Source: Nonomuraea candida
GTDB lineage: Bacteria; Actinomycetota; Actinomycetes; Streptosporangiales; Streptosporangiaceae
NCBI RefSeq assembly: GCF_000725485.1
Contig: NZ_JOAG01000021.1
Span: forward strand, 156,560 to 220,559
Direction: 5' to 3'
Length of the DNA stretch: 64,000 nt
Position 1 is the stretch's first letter; every line of letters begins with the position of its first letter. This document shows positions 7,549 to 16,218 of this stretch, in pieces. The position numbers were made by a program, and so were the translations under genes. Under the pieces are notes generated by a model that was given only the letters and a program-made list of their open reading frames with translations, searched no databases and was not told the DNA's origin.

Positions 7549-9084
7549 GTGGCATCGTGGTCGAGCCCCGGGCTGCGTGCCCGGCTGCTGTTCGCGTTCG
7601 CGCTGCTGTGCGTGGTCACCGTCGCGGCGGTGTCCGGCGGGATGTACGTCCAGGCCCGCAACGACATCCTCAAGCGCGCCCAGGACGGCGCGGCCGAGAC
7701 GATGACCAGCCGCCTGGAGGCGCTCTACCCGCTGCGGAACCCGGAGCCCGGCCCGGACGAGCTCGGCGAGATCGCCCGCGCCGTGACCGAGCAGAACATG
7801 GCCACCGTCGCCGTCTACCGCGACTCGCGCTCGCCGGGCGGCCTGGACCCCGGGCTGATCCCGCCGGGGCTGCGGCGGGCGGTGGCCGACGGCGACATCG
7901 CGTGGCAGCGCGTGATGTGGCGGGACGCGCCCGTGCTGATCATCGGCGCGCCGCTGCTGATCGCCGAGGCGGACCGGACGACGCGCGTGTCCGGCATCGA
8001 GGTCTACGCCGCGCGCAGCCTGCTTCCCGAGCAGCAGAGCATCGACCAGCTCGCCGCGGGCGCCTGGGGAACCGGCGGGGCGGCGCTGGCGTTCGCGGTC
8101 CTCCTCGCGTTGCTGGCCACCCGCGGCGTGCTGCGGCCGGTGCGCGAGCTGGGCCGGGCGGCGCGCCTGCTGGGCGAGGGCGAGATGCGGACCAGGGTCG
8201 CGGTACGCGGCTCCGACGAGCTGGCCGACGTGGCGCGCACGTTCAACCACACCGCGGCCGAGCTGGAACGGCGGGTCAGGCAGCTGCGCGAGATGGAGGC
8301 CGACGCCCGCCGCTTCGTCGCCGACGTGTCCCACGAGCTGCGCACCCCGCTGGCCGCGCTGGCCGCGGTCGCCGACGTCCTCGACGAGGAGGCGGCCGGG
8401 CTGCCCGAGCCCGCCGGCCGGGCCGCCAGGCTGGTCAGCCAGGAGACGCTCAACCTCACCGGGCTGGTGAACGACCTCATCGAGATCAGCAGGTTCGACT
8501 CCGGCGTCGCGGCCCTCGCGCCGAACGAGGTCGACGTGGCCGAGCTGGTACGCGCCACCCTGCGCACCCGGGGCTGGACGGAGGCGGTCGAGACCGAGCT
8601 GCCCGCCGAGGTGACGGCGCGGCTGGACCCGCGCCGGGTGGACGTCGTCCTGGCGAACCTGGTCGGCAACGCCCTGCGGCACGGCGAGCCACCGGTGTCC
8701 GTACGGCTCCGCGCCGACCCGCACTGGATCGCCCTGGAGGTCCGCGACCACGGACCGGGGCTGGACGAGGCGGTGCTGCCGCACGTGTTCGACCGGTTCT
8801 ACAAGGCCAGCGCGGCCCGGGCCAGGTCCGAGGGCAGCGGCCTGGGCCTCGCGATCGCCCGGGAGAACGCCCGCCTGCACGGAGGAGACATCACCGTCGC
8901 CAACGCCACGGACGGCGGCGGCGCGGTGTTCACGCTGCGCCTGCCCCGCCGGACGGCCGAACCGGAGGATGACGCCGTGTCCACACCGCGCCCGCCCCGC
9001 CGGGCGGCCGAACCGGATGGTGACACCGCGTTCACCTCCCGCCCGGCCCGCCGGACGGCCGAACCGGAGGGAGGATCCGGGTGA
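7549..9084 (+). CDS. Sensor histidine kinase with HAMP domain
   Basis: A 511-residue membrane kinase. Membrane segments lie near 11-30 and 175-192, with an extracytoplasmic sensor loop between and a HAMP linker to ~245. The HisKA box is [15 protein letters not shown] with H262, and the ATPase motifs are NALRHG, DHGPGL and GSGLGLAIA. After the kinase core ends (~465) comes a Pro/Arg/Glu-rich tail of three 17-residue repeats with no counterpart in the family. The start is GTG at 7549. Its stop overlaps the following lipoprotein start by four bases, so regulator, kinase and lipoprotein form one operon. Confidence 0.93.
   Translation: MASWSSPGLRARLLFAFALLCVVTVAAVSGGMYVQARNDILKRAQDGAAETMTSRLEALYPLRNPEPGPDELGEIARAVTEQNMATVAVYRDSRSPGGLDPGLIPPGLRRAVADGDIAWQRVMWRDAPVLIIGAPLLIAEADRTTRVSGIEVYAARSLLPEQQSIDQLAAGAWGTGGAALAFAVLLALLATRGVLRPVRELGRAARLLGEGEMRTRVAVRGSDELADVARTFNHTAAELERRVRQLREMEADARRFVADVSHELRTPLAALAAVADVLDEEAAGLPEPAGRAARLVSQETLNLTGLVNDLIEISRFDSGVAALAPNEVDVAELVRATLRTRGWTEAVETELPAEVTARLDPRRVDVVLANLVGNALRHGEPPVSVRLRADPHWIALEVRDHGPGLDEAVLPHVFDRFYKASAARARSEGSGLGLAIARENARLHGGDITVANATDGGGAVFTLRLPRRTAEPEDDAVSTPRPPRRAAEPDGDTAFTSRPARRTAEPEGGSG
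8941..9069 (+). repeat. 51-bp tandem repeat in the kinase C-terminus
   Basis: Three units start at 8941, 8992 and 9043. Each carries a CGCCGGACGGCCGAACCGGA-like core (CGCCGGGCGG in copy 2) and encodes RRTAEPE or RRAAEPD. The expansion is in frame and extends the kinase tail. Confidence 0.85.
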
Positions 9085-9677
9085 GGAACGGGCCCGTCCG
9101 CCGCGCGCTCGCGGCCGGCCTCGTGTCGCTCGTCGCCGTGGCCGGCTGCGGCGTGCGGCCGAGCGACGTCATCAGGGGCGCCGACCCGCCGCGCGGAGCC
9201 CTCGCCCCGACCTGGAACACCACCCTCTACCTGGTGAAGGACGGCCGGGTCAGCGCGGTGACGCGGCTCGGCCGCCAGCTTTCCCAGGCGGACGCGCTGG
9301 CGCTGCTGGCGGCCGGGCCCACGCCGCGGGAGGAGGCGCACGGGCTCACCACCGACGTGCCGCCGGACGCCGGGCCGTTCTCGGTGACCACCAACTGGGC
9401 CGGTCACCTGCTGGTGACCGTGTCCGTCCCGGCCGGCGAGCTGTCCGACCTGGCGGTGCAGCAGATCGTGTGCACGGCCGTCGCGACCGCGCCGGAAAGC
9501 TCCTCCCGGGTCGCCGTCACGGGCGGCGACCAGGAGGTCGGGCCCCGGAGCTGCCCGGGTGACGGGCGCGGGACAGCCCCCGGCCCGGCCACCCGCCCCG
9601 GCCGGGGCACGGAACAGCCCCCGGCCCGCTCGTGCGGCCCTGACTGTCCTGTGGCCCTGACTGGCGTACGGTCCTGA
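9081..9677 (+). CDS. Putative lipoprotein coupled to the two-component system
   Basis: A 198-residue protein with an N-terminal lipoprotein signal ([17 protein letters not shown]; lipidated Cys23). The middle portion ([17 protein letters not shown], then [20 protein letters not shown]) resembles GerMN-type extracytoplasmic domains. The C-terminal 50 residues are Pro/Gly/Thr-rich and unlike any domain I recognise. The GTG start lies within the kinase stop region (GTGA overlap), implying coupled translation. Lipoproteins encoded with sensor kinases often tune signal perception in actinobacteria (CseA is the known example); that role is inferred here. Confidence 0.8.
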   Translation: MRNGPVRRALAAGLVSLVAVAGCGVRPSDVIRGADPPRGALAPTWNTTLYLVKDGRVSAVTRLGRQLSQADALALLAAGPTPREEAHGLTTDVPPDAGPFSVTTNWAGHLLVTVSVPAGELSDLAVQQIVCTAVATAPESSSRVAVTGGDQEVGPRSCPGDGRGTAPGPATRPGRGTEQPPARSCGPDCPVALTGVRS

Positions 9678-9931
9678 CCGGCCTCCTGGCAGTTCGAGGG
9701 AATTTCAACGGATATCGCTGACCTGCGGTGATGTGCGGCCCGGCGGGGGCGTGGGCGGTGATCCAGGTGAACCACGCCGGCAGGTGCGCCAGGTGGTCGC
9801 TGCGATCCTGGCCCTCCGGACCCGGTCGCTGGGCGCCCATCTGGCCGAGTCACTTCACGGAGGGGACCTCTCCTGAAAGGATTTGACGTGTGCTCGAGCG
9901 AATGACGTCCCTTGGCTAGGGCTGGAGTGGT

Positions 9932-10309
9932 GTGACTGTGGAGGTGCAGATCCAGGTCTCGGGTGAGGATCAGGTTTCCGAGTACACCGCTTTGTGGGAG
10001 TGGTTGAAATCCGAGCGTGAGCTTGCCGGGCGGATACGCGCAGTGCGCAGGCCTCCCGCCGAGGACGAGCTGGGCGACGGCTTGGATCTGATCGCGCTGG
10101 CGGTGAGTTCGCTGGGGGTCGCGGTCGCCGTGGCGCAGACCGTGCCCGCCTATCTGGCGGCCCGCCGTCGGTCAGCTCGGGCGGATCAGGTGTCCGTGGT
10201 CGTGAGGAAGCGTGACGGTGAGGAGCTCGAGATCAACTCCAACCGGAGCATCGCAGAGCTCGAACCCCTGATCAAAGCGTTCCTCGAACGAGGCCTCGAT
10301 GAGGAATGA
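9932..10309 (+). CDS. Effector-associated EACC1 domain protein
   Basis: A 125-residue protein matching the pattern of effector-associated constant component 1. It has an N-terminal beta strand and helix (EVQIQVSGEDQVSEYTALWE), a hydrophobic central helix (LIALAVSSLGVAVAVAQTVP) and a C-terminal SIAELEPLIKAFLERG helix. These proteins are encoded beside caspase-like or other effectors in bacterial conflict systems. Here it overlaps the caspase gene by 11 bases, so the two are co-translated. The predicted role is adaptor or membrane-proximal partner of the protease. Confidence 0.8.
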   Translation: MTVEVQIQVSGEDQVSEYTALWEWLKSERELAGRIRAVRRPPAEDELGDGLDLIALAVSSLGVAVAVAQTVPAYLAARRRSARADQVSVVVRKRDGEELEINSNRSIAELEPLIKAFLERGLDEE

Positions 10310-12347
10310 CCGGCGTGCTGCTTCCAGGGCGATATTGATCGGAACTGCGAGCTACCGCGACCAGGCATTCCTGCCGGTCCCTGCGGCAGCCAACAGTCTC
10401 AACGAGATGACGCGGATCCTGACCGACCCCGGGCTCTGCGGCTGGCCGGAGCACTCTGTCACCGTCCTCCAAGACCCAGTCGACGCTCCCCGGTTGGTGA
10501 AGACGCTGCGTCGACTGACCGCCGACACCGAGCAGGTTCTGCTGCTGTTCTTCGTCGGTCACGGAGTGATGCACGTCAGAGGGCATCTGTGTCTCGTCCT
10601 GACCGATACCGACGCCGAGCACCCCGACATCACCGGCCTCAACTACATGCACGTCCGTGAGGCGCTGCTGAACAGTCCCGCCCCGACGAAGATCGTGATT
10701 TTGGACTGCTGCTACTCCGGCCGGGCCATCGAAGCCCTCTCCGGCCCGGCCACCACTGCCGTTGGGGACGAAACCGCCATTGCCGGCGTGTACACCCTCA
10801 CCGCCAGCGACCGAACAGCCCACGTCGTCCCGCTGGAACGGCAGGCGAACAGCGCGACCTCCTTCACGCGGGAGCTGACCGGTCTGATCCGTACAGGAAT
10901 TCCCGGTGCTCCCGAATACCTCACGCTCGGCATGCTGTACCCCCACCTGCAGTCCCGGCTACGGCGACAAGGACTGCCGGCCCCGAACCGGCGCATCATC
11001 GACGTGGCCGACCAGTTCCCCTTCACCCGCAACGCAGCCACGACCTCCCGTGACACTGGACCGGTCCCTGCCACCAGACCCGGCTCCGGAAGTGCCGACG
11101 GCACATCGCAACCAGCCGTTCCGGCCCTCGATGCCACCGAGCCGCCCGTTCGCGGAACGAATGTTTCCGTCGGCACCCTGTCAGCAGCAAAGGACGAGCG
11201 AACGCCCGGGCCAGCACACGCTGGGCCTGACCTCGCTGACACCGACCCCGCCACCCCCTTCAGCGGTACTACGTCACCACCTCGTCTGACCCGGCGCCGT
11301 ACACTGATCTCTCTGTCCGCCGCCGCGATCGTCACGGCGGGGGCTACTACGATCACCCCCTTCTTGCTGTCCGACTCGGACTCCCCCTTGGTCCTCACCG
11401 GCCACACCCTCCCCGGCGGCGTCGCTGGTGTGGCGCTGGGCACTCTCAACGGGAAGACCATCGCGGTTTCCGGGGGCGGCGACGGAACGGTGCGGGTATG
11501 GGACCTGGCCGCCGGCAAGCAGCTCGGCGAACCCCTCACGGGCCACGAATCCATCTGGGCGGTGGCGGTGGGCACTCTCAACGGAAAGACCGTGGCCATC
11601 TCCGGCAGTTTCGACAAGACGGTACGGGTGTGGGACTTGCCCACTGGCAAGCAGCTCGGCGAACCTCTCACCGGGCATACCGCGACCGTCTGGGCGGTGG
11701 CCTGGGGAACCCTGAACGGGAAGGCCATCGCGGTTTCCGGGGGCGGCGACGGAACGGTGCGGGTATGGGACCTGGCCGCCGGCAAGCAGCTCGGCGAAGC
11801 CCTCACCGTGGGCCGCCTCGGCTCCGTGTTTGCGGTGGCCTTGGGAACCCTGAACGGGAGGACCATCGCGGTTTCCGGGGGCGGCGACGGAACGGTGCGG
11901 GTATGGGACCTGGCCGCCGGCAAGCAGCTCGGCGAACCACTGACCGGCCACACCGGCCCCATCAAGGCGGTAGCGGTCGACCGGCTGAACGGGAAGACCA
12001 TCGCCGTCTCCGGCAGCGAACGCGGAACGCTGGTGTGGGATCTAGCCTCCAGAAAGCAGCTCGGCATCTTCCTTTGGGACGGAACCGACGCCGACAGCGC
12101 GCTGGCCCTGGGAACCCTGAACACCAAGACCATTGCCGTCACCGGAGACAACGGAGGAAAGCTGCTGGTGTGGGACTTGGCCGCCGGCAAGCAGCTTGGC
12201 GCACCCCTCACCGGCCACACTGGCCCGGTGTCGGACGTGGCGGTCGGCCGGTTGAACGGGAAGGCCATCGCGGTCACCGGTGGCGACGACGGGACGGTGC
12301 GGGTATGGGACCTGGCCGCCGGAAGGCCGTTCAGCGTCCCCAGGTAG
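10299..12347 (+). CDS. EACC1-associated caspase-WD40 fusion protein
   Basis: A 682-residue protein. Residues ~8-245 are a caspase-fold peptidase with catalytic H88 (LLFFVGHGV) and C138 in the D136-C-C-Y-S-G141 loop. A low-complexity Pro/Thr/Ser linker (~250-325) leads to a single membrane segment near 336-360 (LISLSAAAIVTAGATTITPF), and residues ~370-682 form seven WD40 blades (repeats of LNGKTIAVSGG and TVRVWDLAAGKQLGEPLTGH). The topology would put the protease and propeller on opposite sides of the membrane, or the hydrophobic stretch may be a buried linker. The blades are near identical in DNA. The predicted role is a defence or cell-suicide protease triggered by a ligand on the propeller. 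It forms a two-gene operon with the EACC1 gene. Confidence 0.85.
   Translation: MRNDRRAASRAILIGTASYRDQAFLPVPAAANSLNEMTRILTDPGLCGWPEHSVTVLQDPVDAPRLVKTLRRLTADTEQVLLLFFVGHGVMHVRGHLCLVLTDTDAEHPDITGLNYMHVREALLNSPAPTKIVILDCCYSGRAIEALSGPATTAVGDETAIAGVYTLTASDRTAHVVPLERQANSATSFTRELTGLIRTGIPGAPEYLTLGMLYPHLQSRLRRQGLPAPNRRIIDVADQFPFTRNAATTSRDTGPVPATRPGSGSADGTSQPAVPALDATEPPVRGTNVSVGTLSAAKDERTPGPAHAGPDLADTDPATPFSGTTSPPRLTRRRTLISLSAAAIVTAGATTITPFLLSDSDSPLVLTGHTLPGGVAGVALGTLNGKTIAVSGGGDGTVRVWDLAAGKQLGEPLTGHESIWAVAVGTLNGKTVAISGSFDKTVRVWDLPTGKQLGEPLTGHTATVWAVAWGTLNGKAIAVSGGGDGTVRVWDLAAGKQLGEALTVGRLGSVFAVALGTLNGRTIAVSGGGDGTVRVWDLAAGKQLGEPLTGHTGPIKAVAVDRLNGKTIAVSGSERGTLVWDLASRKQLGIFLWDGTDADSALALGTLNTKTIAVTGDNGGKLLVWDLAAGKQLGAPLTGHTGPVSDVAVGRLNGKAIAVTGGDDGTVRVWDLAAGRPFSVPR
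11400..12340 (+). repeat. Seven WD40 blade repeats with high DNA identity
   Basis: Blades have a period of about 130-138 bases. Blades 1, 3, 4 and 7 share long almost identical tracts around GTGCGGGTATGGGACCTGGC, whereas blades 5 and 6 are diverged. The pattern suggests recent duplication or gene conversion among blades. Confidence 0.85.
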
Positions 12348-12839
12348 GTGACAGATGGCACCTGGGTTTTTCGCGCATCGTGTCGAGGCGGGGTTCTAAG
12401 GACCAGGGCATTCGCTGCCGGGCGATCTTCTGTGGTGGGCGGGGTCGGAGAGGTGTTTCTGCGACCCGGCCATCCGCAGCAGATCGCCCCAGCAACCGGC
12501 CACCAGATCCTCGTGCCACCGGGAACCGCTGGCTGCTGACCGGGGCGGTCTTCCACCCCAGATAGTCCGCCAACCAGCCGTAGGTGATCCGTGCGGGTCT
12601 GCTCCCGCTGCCCGTGGTCGGCCGGCACCGCCGGGTCCACCCCCAGCCGGTCGGCCGGCCGGGCCACCGCCACCGGCGGAGCGGCGGTCACCTCATCGGG
12701 TACGACTCCCGGCCACGGCGACGCCGCCGATTGAACGACCGGCCCAAGCCGATCCGCCGGCCCCCGGCCCCGGCCCCGGCCCCGGCCCGGGCCGGTCGGT
12801 CCGGGCCGGACCGGTCGGACCGGTCGGCCTCGGGGCAGG
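12348..12839. other. Gene-poor stretch with GC-rich simple repeats
   Basis: No convincing gene is present. The minus strand has an open stretch with segments such as YGWLADYLGWKTAPVSSQRF that could be a degraded coding fragment, but I cannot name the family. At 12760-12830 the sequence is low-complexity CCCCGG and CCGGTCGG repetition. Confidence 0.4.
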
Positions 12840-13046
12840 TCAGCTCCGGCCGAGCAGATCGGCCGTGAGGATGGTGCCGCCCAGACCCCAGCCGCCGTCC
12901 GGAACCTCCTCCAGGAGGACCAGGGTGGTGGCCCTGGCCCGCTCCCCGTAGACGGCGGCGTAGGCGTCGGTGACGGCGTCGATGAGCTTCTTCTTGGACT
13001 CGGGGGTCAGGGTGTCGGCGGGCACCTTGAGGTTGGCGAACGGCAT
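12840..13046 (-). CDS. 4-oxalocrotonate tautomerase-family protein
   Basis: A 68-residue tautomerase. The catalytic proline is Pro2, exposed as the N-terminus after Met removal (MPFANLKVP). The body (TPESKKKLIDAVTDAYAAVY) and the ETTLVLLEEV-like strand match the family, and the length is normal. It lies downstream of the SDR gene on the same strand with a 54-base gap, so it may belong to the same TetR-controlled unit. The substrate is unknown. Confidence 0.85.
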   Translation of the reverse strand: MPFANLKVPADTLTPESKKKLIDAVTDAYAAVYGERARATTLVLLEEVPDGGWGLGGTILTADLLGRS

Positions 13047-13100
13047 GTCGGTTTCCTTCCGTGGTTCAGGTTGAGAGGGTGATGATTCGGGCGGCGGCCG

Positions 13101-13835
13101 TCAGATGATGCCGCCGTTGACGCGTACGACCTGTCCGTTGACCCAGTGGCCCGCCGGGCTCGCCAGGAAGGCGACGACCTCGGCGATGTCCTCCGGGGTG
13201 CCGAGGCGCTCCAGCGGCGGCTGCTTGGCGAGCCGTTCGATGGTGGCCTCGTCCTTGCCTTCGAGGAACAGGTCGGTGGCGGTCGGGCCGGGCGCGACCG
13301 CGTTGACCGTGATGTCCCGGCCGCGCAGCTCGCGGGCGAGCACGAGCGTCATCGCCTCGACGGCGCCCTTGCTGGCGGCGTACGCCCCGTAGCCCGGGAA
13401 CTGCAGGCCGACCACCGAGGTGGACAGGCCGATGATCGCGCCGCCGGCGCGCACGCGGCGGGCGGCCTCGCGCGCCATGACGAAGGCGCCGCGGATGTTG
13501 GTGCGGTGCAGGGCGTCGAGATCGTCGAGGTCGAGGTCGGCGATCGGGGACTGCGACATCCGCCCCGCCGAGTTGACGGCCACGTCGACCCCGCCGAAGG
13601 TCTTCTCCACGGTGTCGAACATGGCCGCGATGGCGTTCTCGTCGGCCACGTCGGCCTGGACGGGGATCGCCCTGCCGCCGGAGGCCGTGATCTGCTCGAC
13701 CACCTGCGCGGCGGCGGAGGCAGACCCCTGGAACCCCACCGCGACCGGATGGCCGCGCTCCGCCAGCGCGACCGCGATCGCCTTGCCTATCCCCCGGGAG
13801 CCGCCGCTGACGACGGCGACACGCTGATCACTCAT
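13101..13835 (-). CDS. Short-chain dehydrogenase/reductase (FabG-like)
   Basis: A 244-residue SDR. The NADP-binding motif is SGGSRGIG (10-17), the NSAG motif is at 88-91, the catalytic Ser is near 138-140, and Y152-x-x-x-K156 is in YAASK. The C-terminus ends VNGQVVRVNGGII, typical of 3-oxoacyl-ACP reductase relatives. It is divergent from a TetR regulator with an operator-rich promoter between them, and is followed by the tautomerase. The likely function is NADPH-dependent reduction of a carbonyl compound under TetR control. Confidence 0.9.
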   Translation of the reverse strand: MSDQRVAVVSGGSRGIGKAIAVALAERGHPVAVGFQGSASAAAQVVEQITASGGRAIPVQADVADENAIAAMFDTVEKTFGGVDVAVNSAGRMSQSPIADLDLDDLDALHRTNIRGAFVMAREAARRVRAGGAIIGLSTSVVGLQFPGYGAYAASKGAVEAMTLVLARELRGRDITVNAVAPGPTATDLFLEGKDEATIERLAKQPPLERLGTPEDIAEVVAFLASPAGHWVNGQVVRVNGGII

Positions 13836-13855
13836 GGGAAAGCTCCTTGGTCTAT

Positions 13856-13922
13856 CGCCGATACGCGCTTTCCGTATCGGCGCTACAGATCACCATAGCA
13901 CAGCTCCGTATCGCCGCTATCG
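13856..13922. promoter_or_regulatory. TetR operator cluster between SDR and TetR genes
   Basis: CGCCGATACG (13856-13865) and CGTATCGGCG (13873-13882) form a perfect 10-bp inverted repeat with a 7-base spacer. A related element, CGTATCGCCGCTATCG, follows at 13907-13922. These sit between two divergent starts (13835 and 13944), suggesting that the TetR protein represses both genes. Confidence 0.7.
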
Positions 13923-13943
13923 TCTGGCGGTACCATCGATCTC

Positions 13944-14648
13944 ATGGCAACGACCGATCCCCTCCGCGCGGCGATGATCGAGGCCGCGGAGCGGCAGCTG
14001 GCGACGTCCTCCGACCACGAGATCGCCACGCGCGCGGTCTGCGAGGCGGTCGGCGTCAGCCAGCCCGTGCTCTACCGGCTGTTCGGCGACAAGCGCGGGC
14101 TCCTCGACGCGGTCGCCGACCACGGCTACGAGCGGTACGCCGCGCTCAAGGCCGCCCAGGAGCGGACGCACGACCCGGTGGCCGACCTGCGCGCCGGCTG
14201 GGACGGCCATATGGCGTTCGCGAAGGAGAACCCCGCCCTCTACCAGCTCATGTTCACGCCACGGCCGTGGTCGCGCTCGACGGCGCGCGATCGCGTGATG
14301 GACCTCCTGGTCGCGGCGCTCACGCGGTGCGCGGCGGCGGGCGCGCTGAAGGTCGAGCCGCGGACCGCCGCCCGGCTCGTCCTGGCGGCGAATGTCGGGA
14401 GCGCGCTCGACCACATCGCCAGGCCGGAGCTGTTCGACGATCCCGCGCTGTCCCACCACATGCGCGACGCCGTGTTCGCGTACGTGCTCGCCGAGCCGGC
14501 CGCCCGCGACGACGCCGACCCGCTGCGCGCCGCCGCGCTGCGCCTGCACGCGCAGCTCGAGCTCGCCGGCACCGAGGCGCTCGAACCGGCCGAGACCGCC
14601 CTGCTGCGGCGGTGGCTCGAACGCATCACGCGCCCCGGCCAGGGGTGA
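13944..14648 (+). CDS. TetR-family transcriptional regulator
   Basis: A 234-residue regulator. The helix-turn-helix lies near 30-56 (RAVCEAVGVSQPVLYRLFGD) and ends KRGLLDAV. The C-terminal half is helical and rich in Ala, as expected for a ligand-binding domain. The start ATG at 13944 has no strong ribosome site but fixes the N-terminus at the usual distance from the HTH. It is divergent from the SDR gene and probably binds the inverted repeats between them. Confidence 0.9.
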   Translation: MATTDPLRAAMIEAAERQLATSSDHEIATRAVCEAVGVSQPVLYRLFGDKRGLLDAVADHGYERYAALKAAQERTHDPVADLRAGWDGHMAFAKENPALYQLMFTPRPWSRSTARDRVMDLLVAALTRCAAAGALKVEPRTAARLVLAANVGSALDHIARPELFDDPALSHHMRDAVFAYVLAEPAARDDADPLRAAALRLHAQLELAGTEALEPAETALLRRWLERITRPGQG

Positions 14649-14689
14649 GAACGCGGGCGGGCCACCGAGGCCGGGCAGGGCGCCCGGCC

Positions 14690-14946
14690 GAGCAAAAGCA
14701 TTTCGGGCCGAAGCGCGGAATTACCTGGCTGAATACGATCGATGAGCAGACATTTGGGATCGCGCCGAAATCGTGTCCAGCGCCGACCGGGATTGCCTGC
14801 ACGCGCTGGCTGTTATCTTCGGATCGGGTGAGGGCCGCCGGACTGATGCGATTACCACCGATACCGGATCTTACCGCGATCCGGTCTTCGGGCTCGCGCA
14901 TCTGCTGGACGAGGAATACCGGCCCGCGCTCATGTTCGGCCCGACC
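14690..14946 (+). pseudogene. Tn3-family transposase core fragment, frameshifted
   Basis: One frame reads KHFGPKRGITWLNTIDEQTF, and after a frameshift near 14770 the other reads SSADRDCLHALAVIFGSGEG, then TTDTGSYRDPVFGLAHLLD. This is the segment around the first catalytic Asp (T-D-T-G-S-Y) of Tn3 transposases and aligns with residues ~720-800 of the tnpA at 50634. Both ends are missing. It is closer in style to the fragments at 1-290 and 27.5 kb than to the 50.6 kb gene. Confidence 0.85.
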
Positions 14947-15237
14947 TTGCTTCGTCGCACATCGTCCGGTTCACCGGCGGGTGATGAACACTTGCCGGAA
15001 CCGTAGGCCGGCGCGTTGGAATCCCCGTCATCGCCCCGCATGGAATGTCGACGGAATCGGTCGTGAAGACGGCGGTGGGGCCGCGCATTCCATTCCTCGC
15101 GAACTCCCGGCGCGGGAACCGGAGGGCCGCAAGGTCGAGATGCGGCACGCCGGCAGCGGCTTGGGTATGATCATGATGTTGCTTTACGGTCACGGCTTGA
15201 TTCCTCGGGTCACGATTTATCCTGGAGGTATGGCTAG
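14947..15237. other. Intergenic region ahead of the ABC transporter
   Basis: No gene is visible. A GGAGG ribosome site near 15222 precedes the GTG of the ABC gene. The promoter should be in the last ~100 bases (AT-richer around 15165-15215), but I cannot assign hexamers with confidence. Confidence 0.4.
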
Positions 15238-16218
15238 GTGGACGAATTAGAATCCAACGCCATTGAGGTGGCGAACCTCGTCTGTCTGTACGGAGATTTT
15301 CAGGCAGTTTCCGGTCTTTCTTTCCGGGTGCGGGCCGGCGAGCTGTTCTCCCTGCTCGGCACCAACGGGGCGGGCAAGACCACGACCATCGAGACCCTCG
15401 AAGGGTTCATCCGGCCCAGCCGCGGAACCGTCTCGGTGCTCGGCGTCGATCCCTACGGCCGCCCCTCGCGCCTGCGCGCGCAGACCAACGCCGTACTCCA
15501 GCACAGCGGCACCTTCCCCGAGCTCAAGGTCGGCGAGACCTTGAACCTGGCCCGCGGTCTGTGCGCCCGCCCGCGGGGCCGGGACGAGGTGCTGAAGAAG
15601 GTCGGCCTGTCCCACCGCACGGACGTGCGGGTACGTGCCCTGTCCGGCGGCGAGAAACGGCGGCTGGACCTGGCGCTGGCCCTGGTCACCCGGCCCCGGG
15701 TGCTGTTCCTGGACGAGCCGACCACGGGCATGGACGCCGAGGGCAGGCAGCACGTGTGGCAGGTGCTCTCCGACGTCAGGAAGGAGGGCACCACCATCCT
15801 GCTCACCACCCACTACCTGGAGGAGGCCGAGCGGCTCTCCGACCGCCTGGCGATCATGCACGCCGGCCGGACTCGGGTCGAGGGGACCGTGGAAGAGGTC
15901 CTGTCCCGATGGGGCGACCACATCGAGTTCATCCTGCCCGAAGGCGTCGAGCCGGCCGCGCTCCCGCAGGTGAAGGGCACCTCACGGGAGGTCACCCGGT
16001 ACCGGGGGGACACCAGGGTGGTCTACACGGTCCGTGGCGGCGGGGACGAGGGAGAGATCGCCGCACCGCGCCGGGAATGGGCCCACGTGGTGTGCGGGCA
16101 CCTGATGAACTGGGCGGAGGAGAGGGACGCGCGGCTGCTGAACCTCCGTGTGCGCAGCGCGTCCCTGGAGGACGTGTTCCTGGAGATCGCGAACGAGGGG
16201 CAGAGCGGTGGCCGTTGA
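15238..16218 (+). CDS. ABC transporter ATP-binding protein
   Basis: A 326-residue ATPase of the drug/lipid exporter (DrrA/CcmA-like) type. Walker A is GTNGAGKTT (41-49), the signature is LSGGEKRR (135-142), Walker B is VLFLDE (155-160) and the H-loop lies in LLTTHYLEEAERLS. The ~90-residue C-terminal extension is usual for DrrA-like proteins. The GTG start has GGAGG at good spacing. The gene overlaps the permease gene by 11 bases, and together they form a two-component exporter whose substrate is not evident. Confidence 0.93.
   Translation: MDELESNAIEVANLVCLYGDFQAVSGLSFRVRAGELFSLLGTNGAGKTTTIETLEGFIRPSRGTVSVLGVDPYGRPSRLRAQTNAVLQHSGTFPELKVGETLNLARGLCARPRGRDEVLKKVGLSHRTDVRVRALSGGEKRRLDLALALVTRPRVLFLDEPTTGMDAEGRQHVWQVLSDVRKEGTTILLTTHYLEEAERLSDRLAIMHAGRTRVEGTVEEVLSRWGDHIEFILPEGVEPAALPQVKGTSREVTRYRGDTRVVYTVRGGGDEGEIAAPRREWAHVVCGHLMNWAEERDARLLNLRVRSASLEDVFLEIANEGQSGGR

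Noticed and set aside
6618..7673. Long minus-strand open frame extending the VanY-like protein
   Set aside because: It is antisense to the clearly coding response regulator and has no domain content before ATG 6617.
12700..12840. CRISPR-like or regulatory array in the GC-rich tract
   Set aside because: The CCCCGG and CCGGTCGG runs are irregular simple repeats without spacers or a constant unit.
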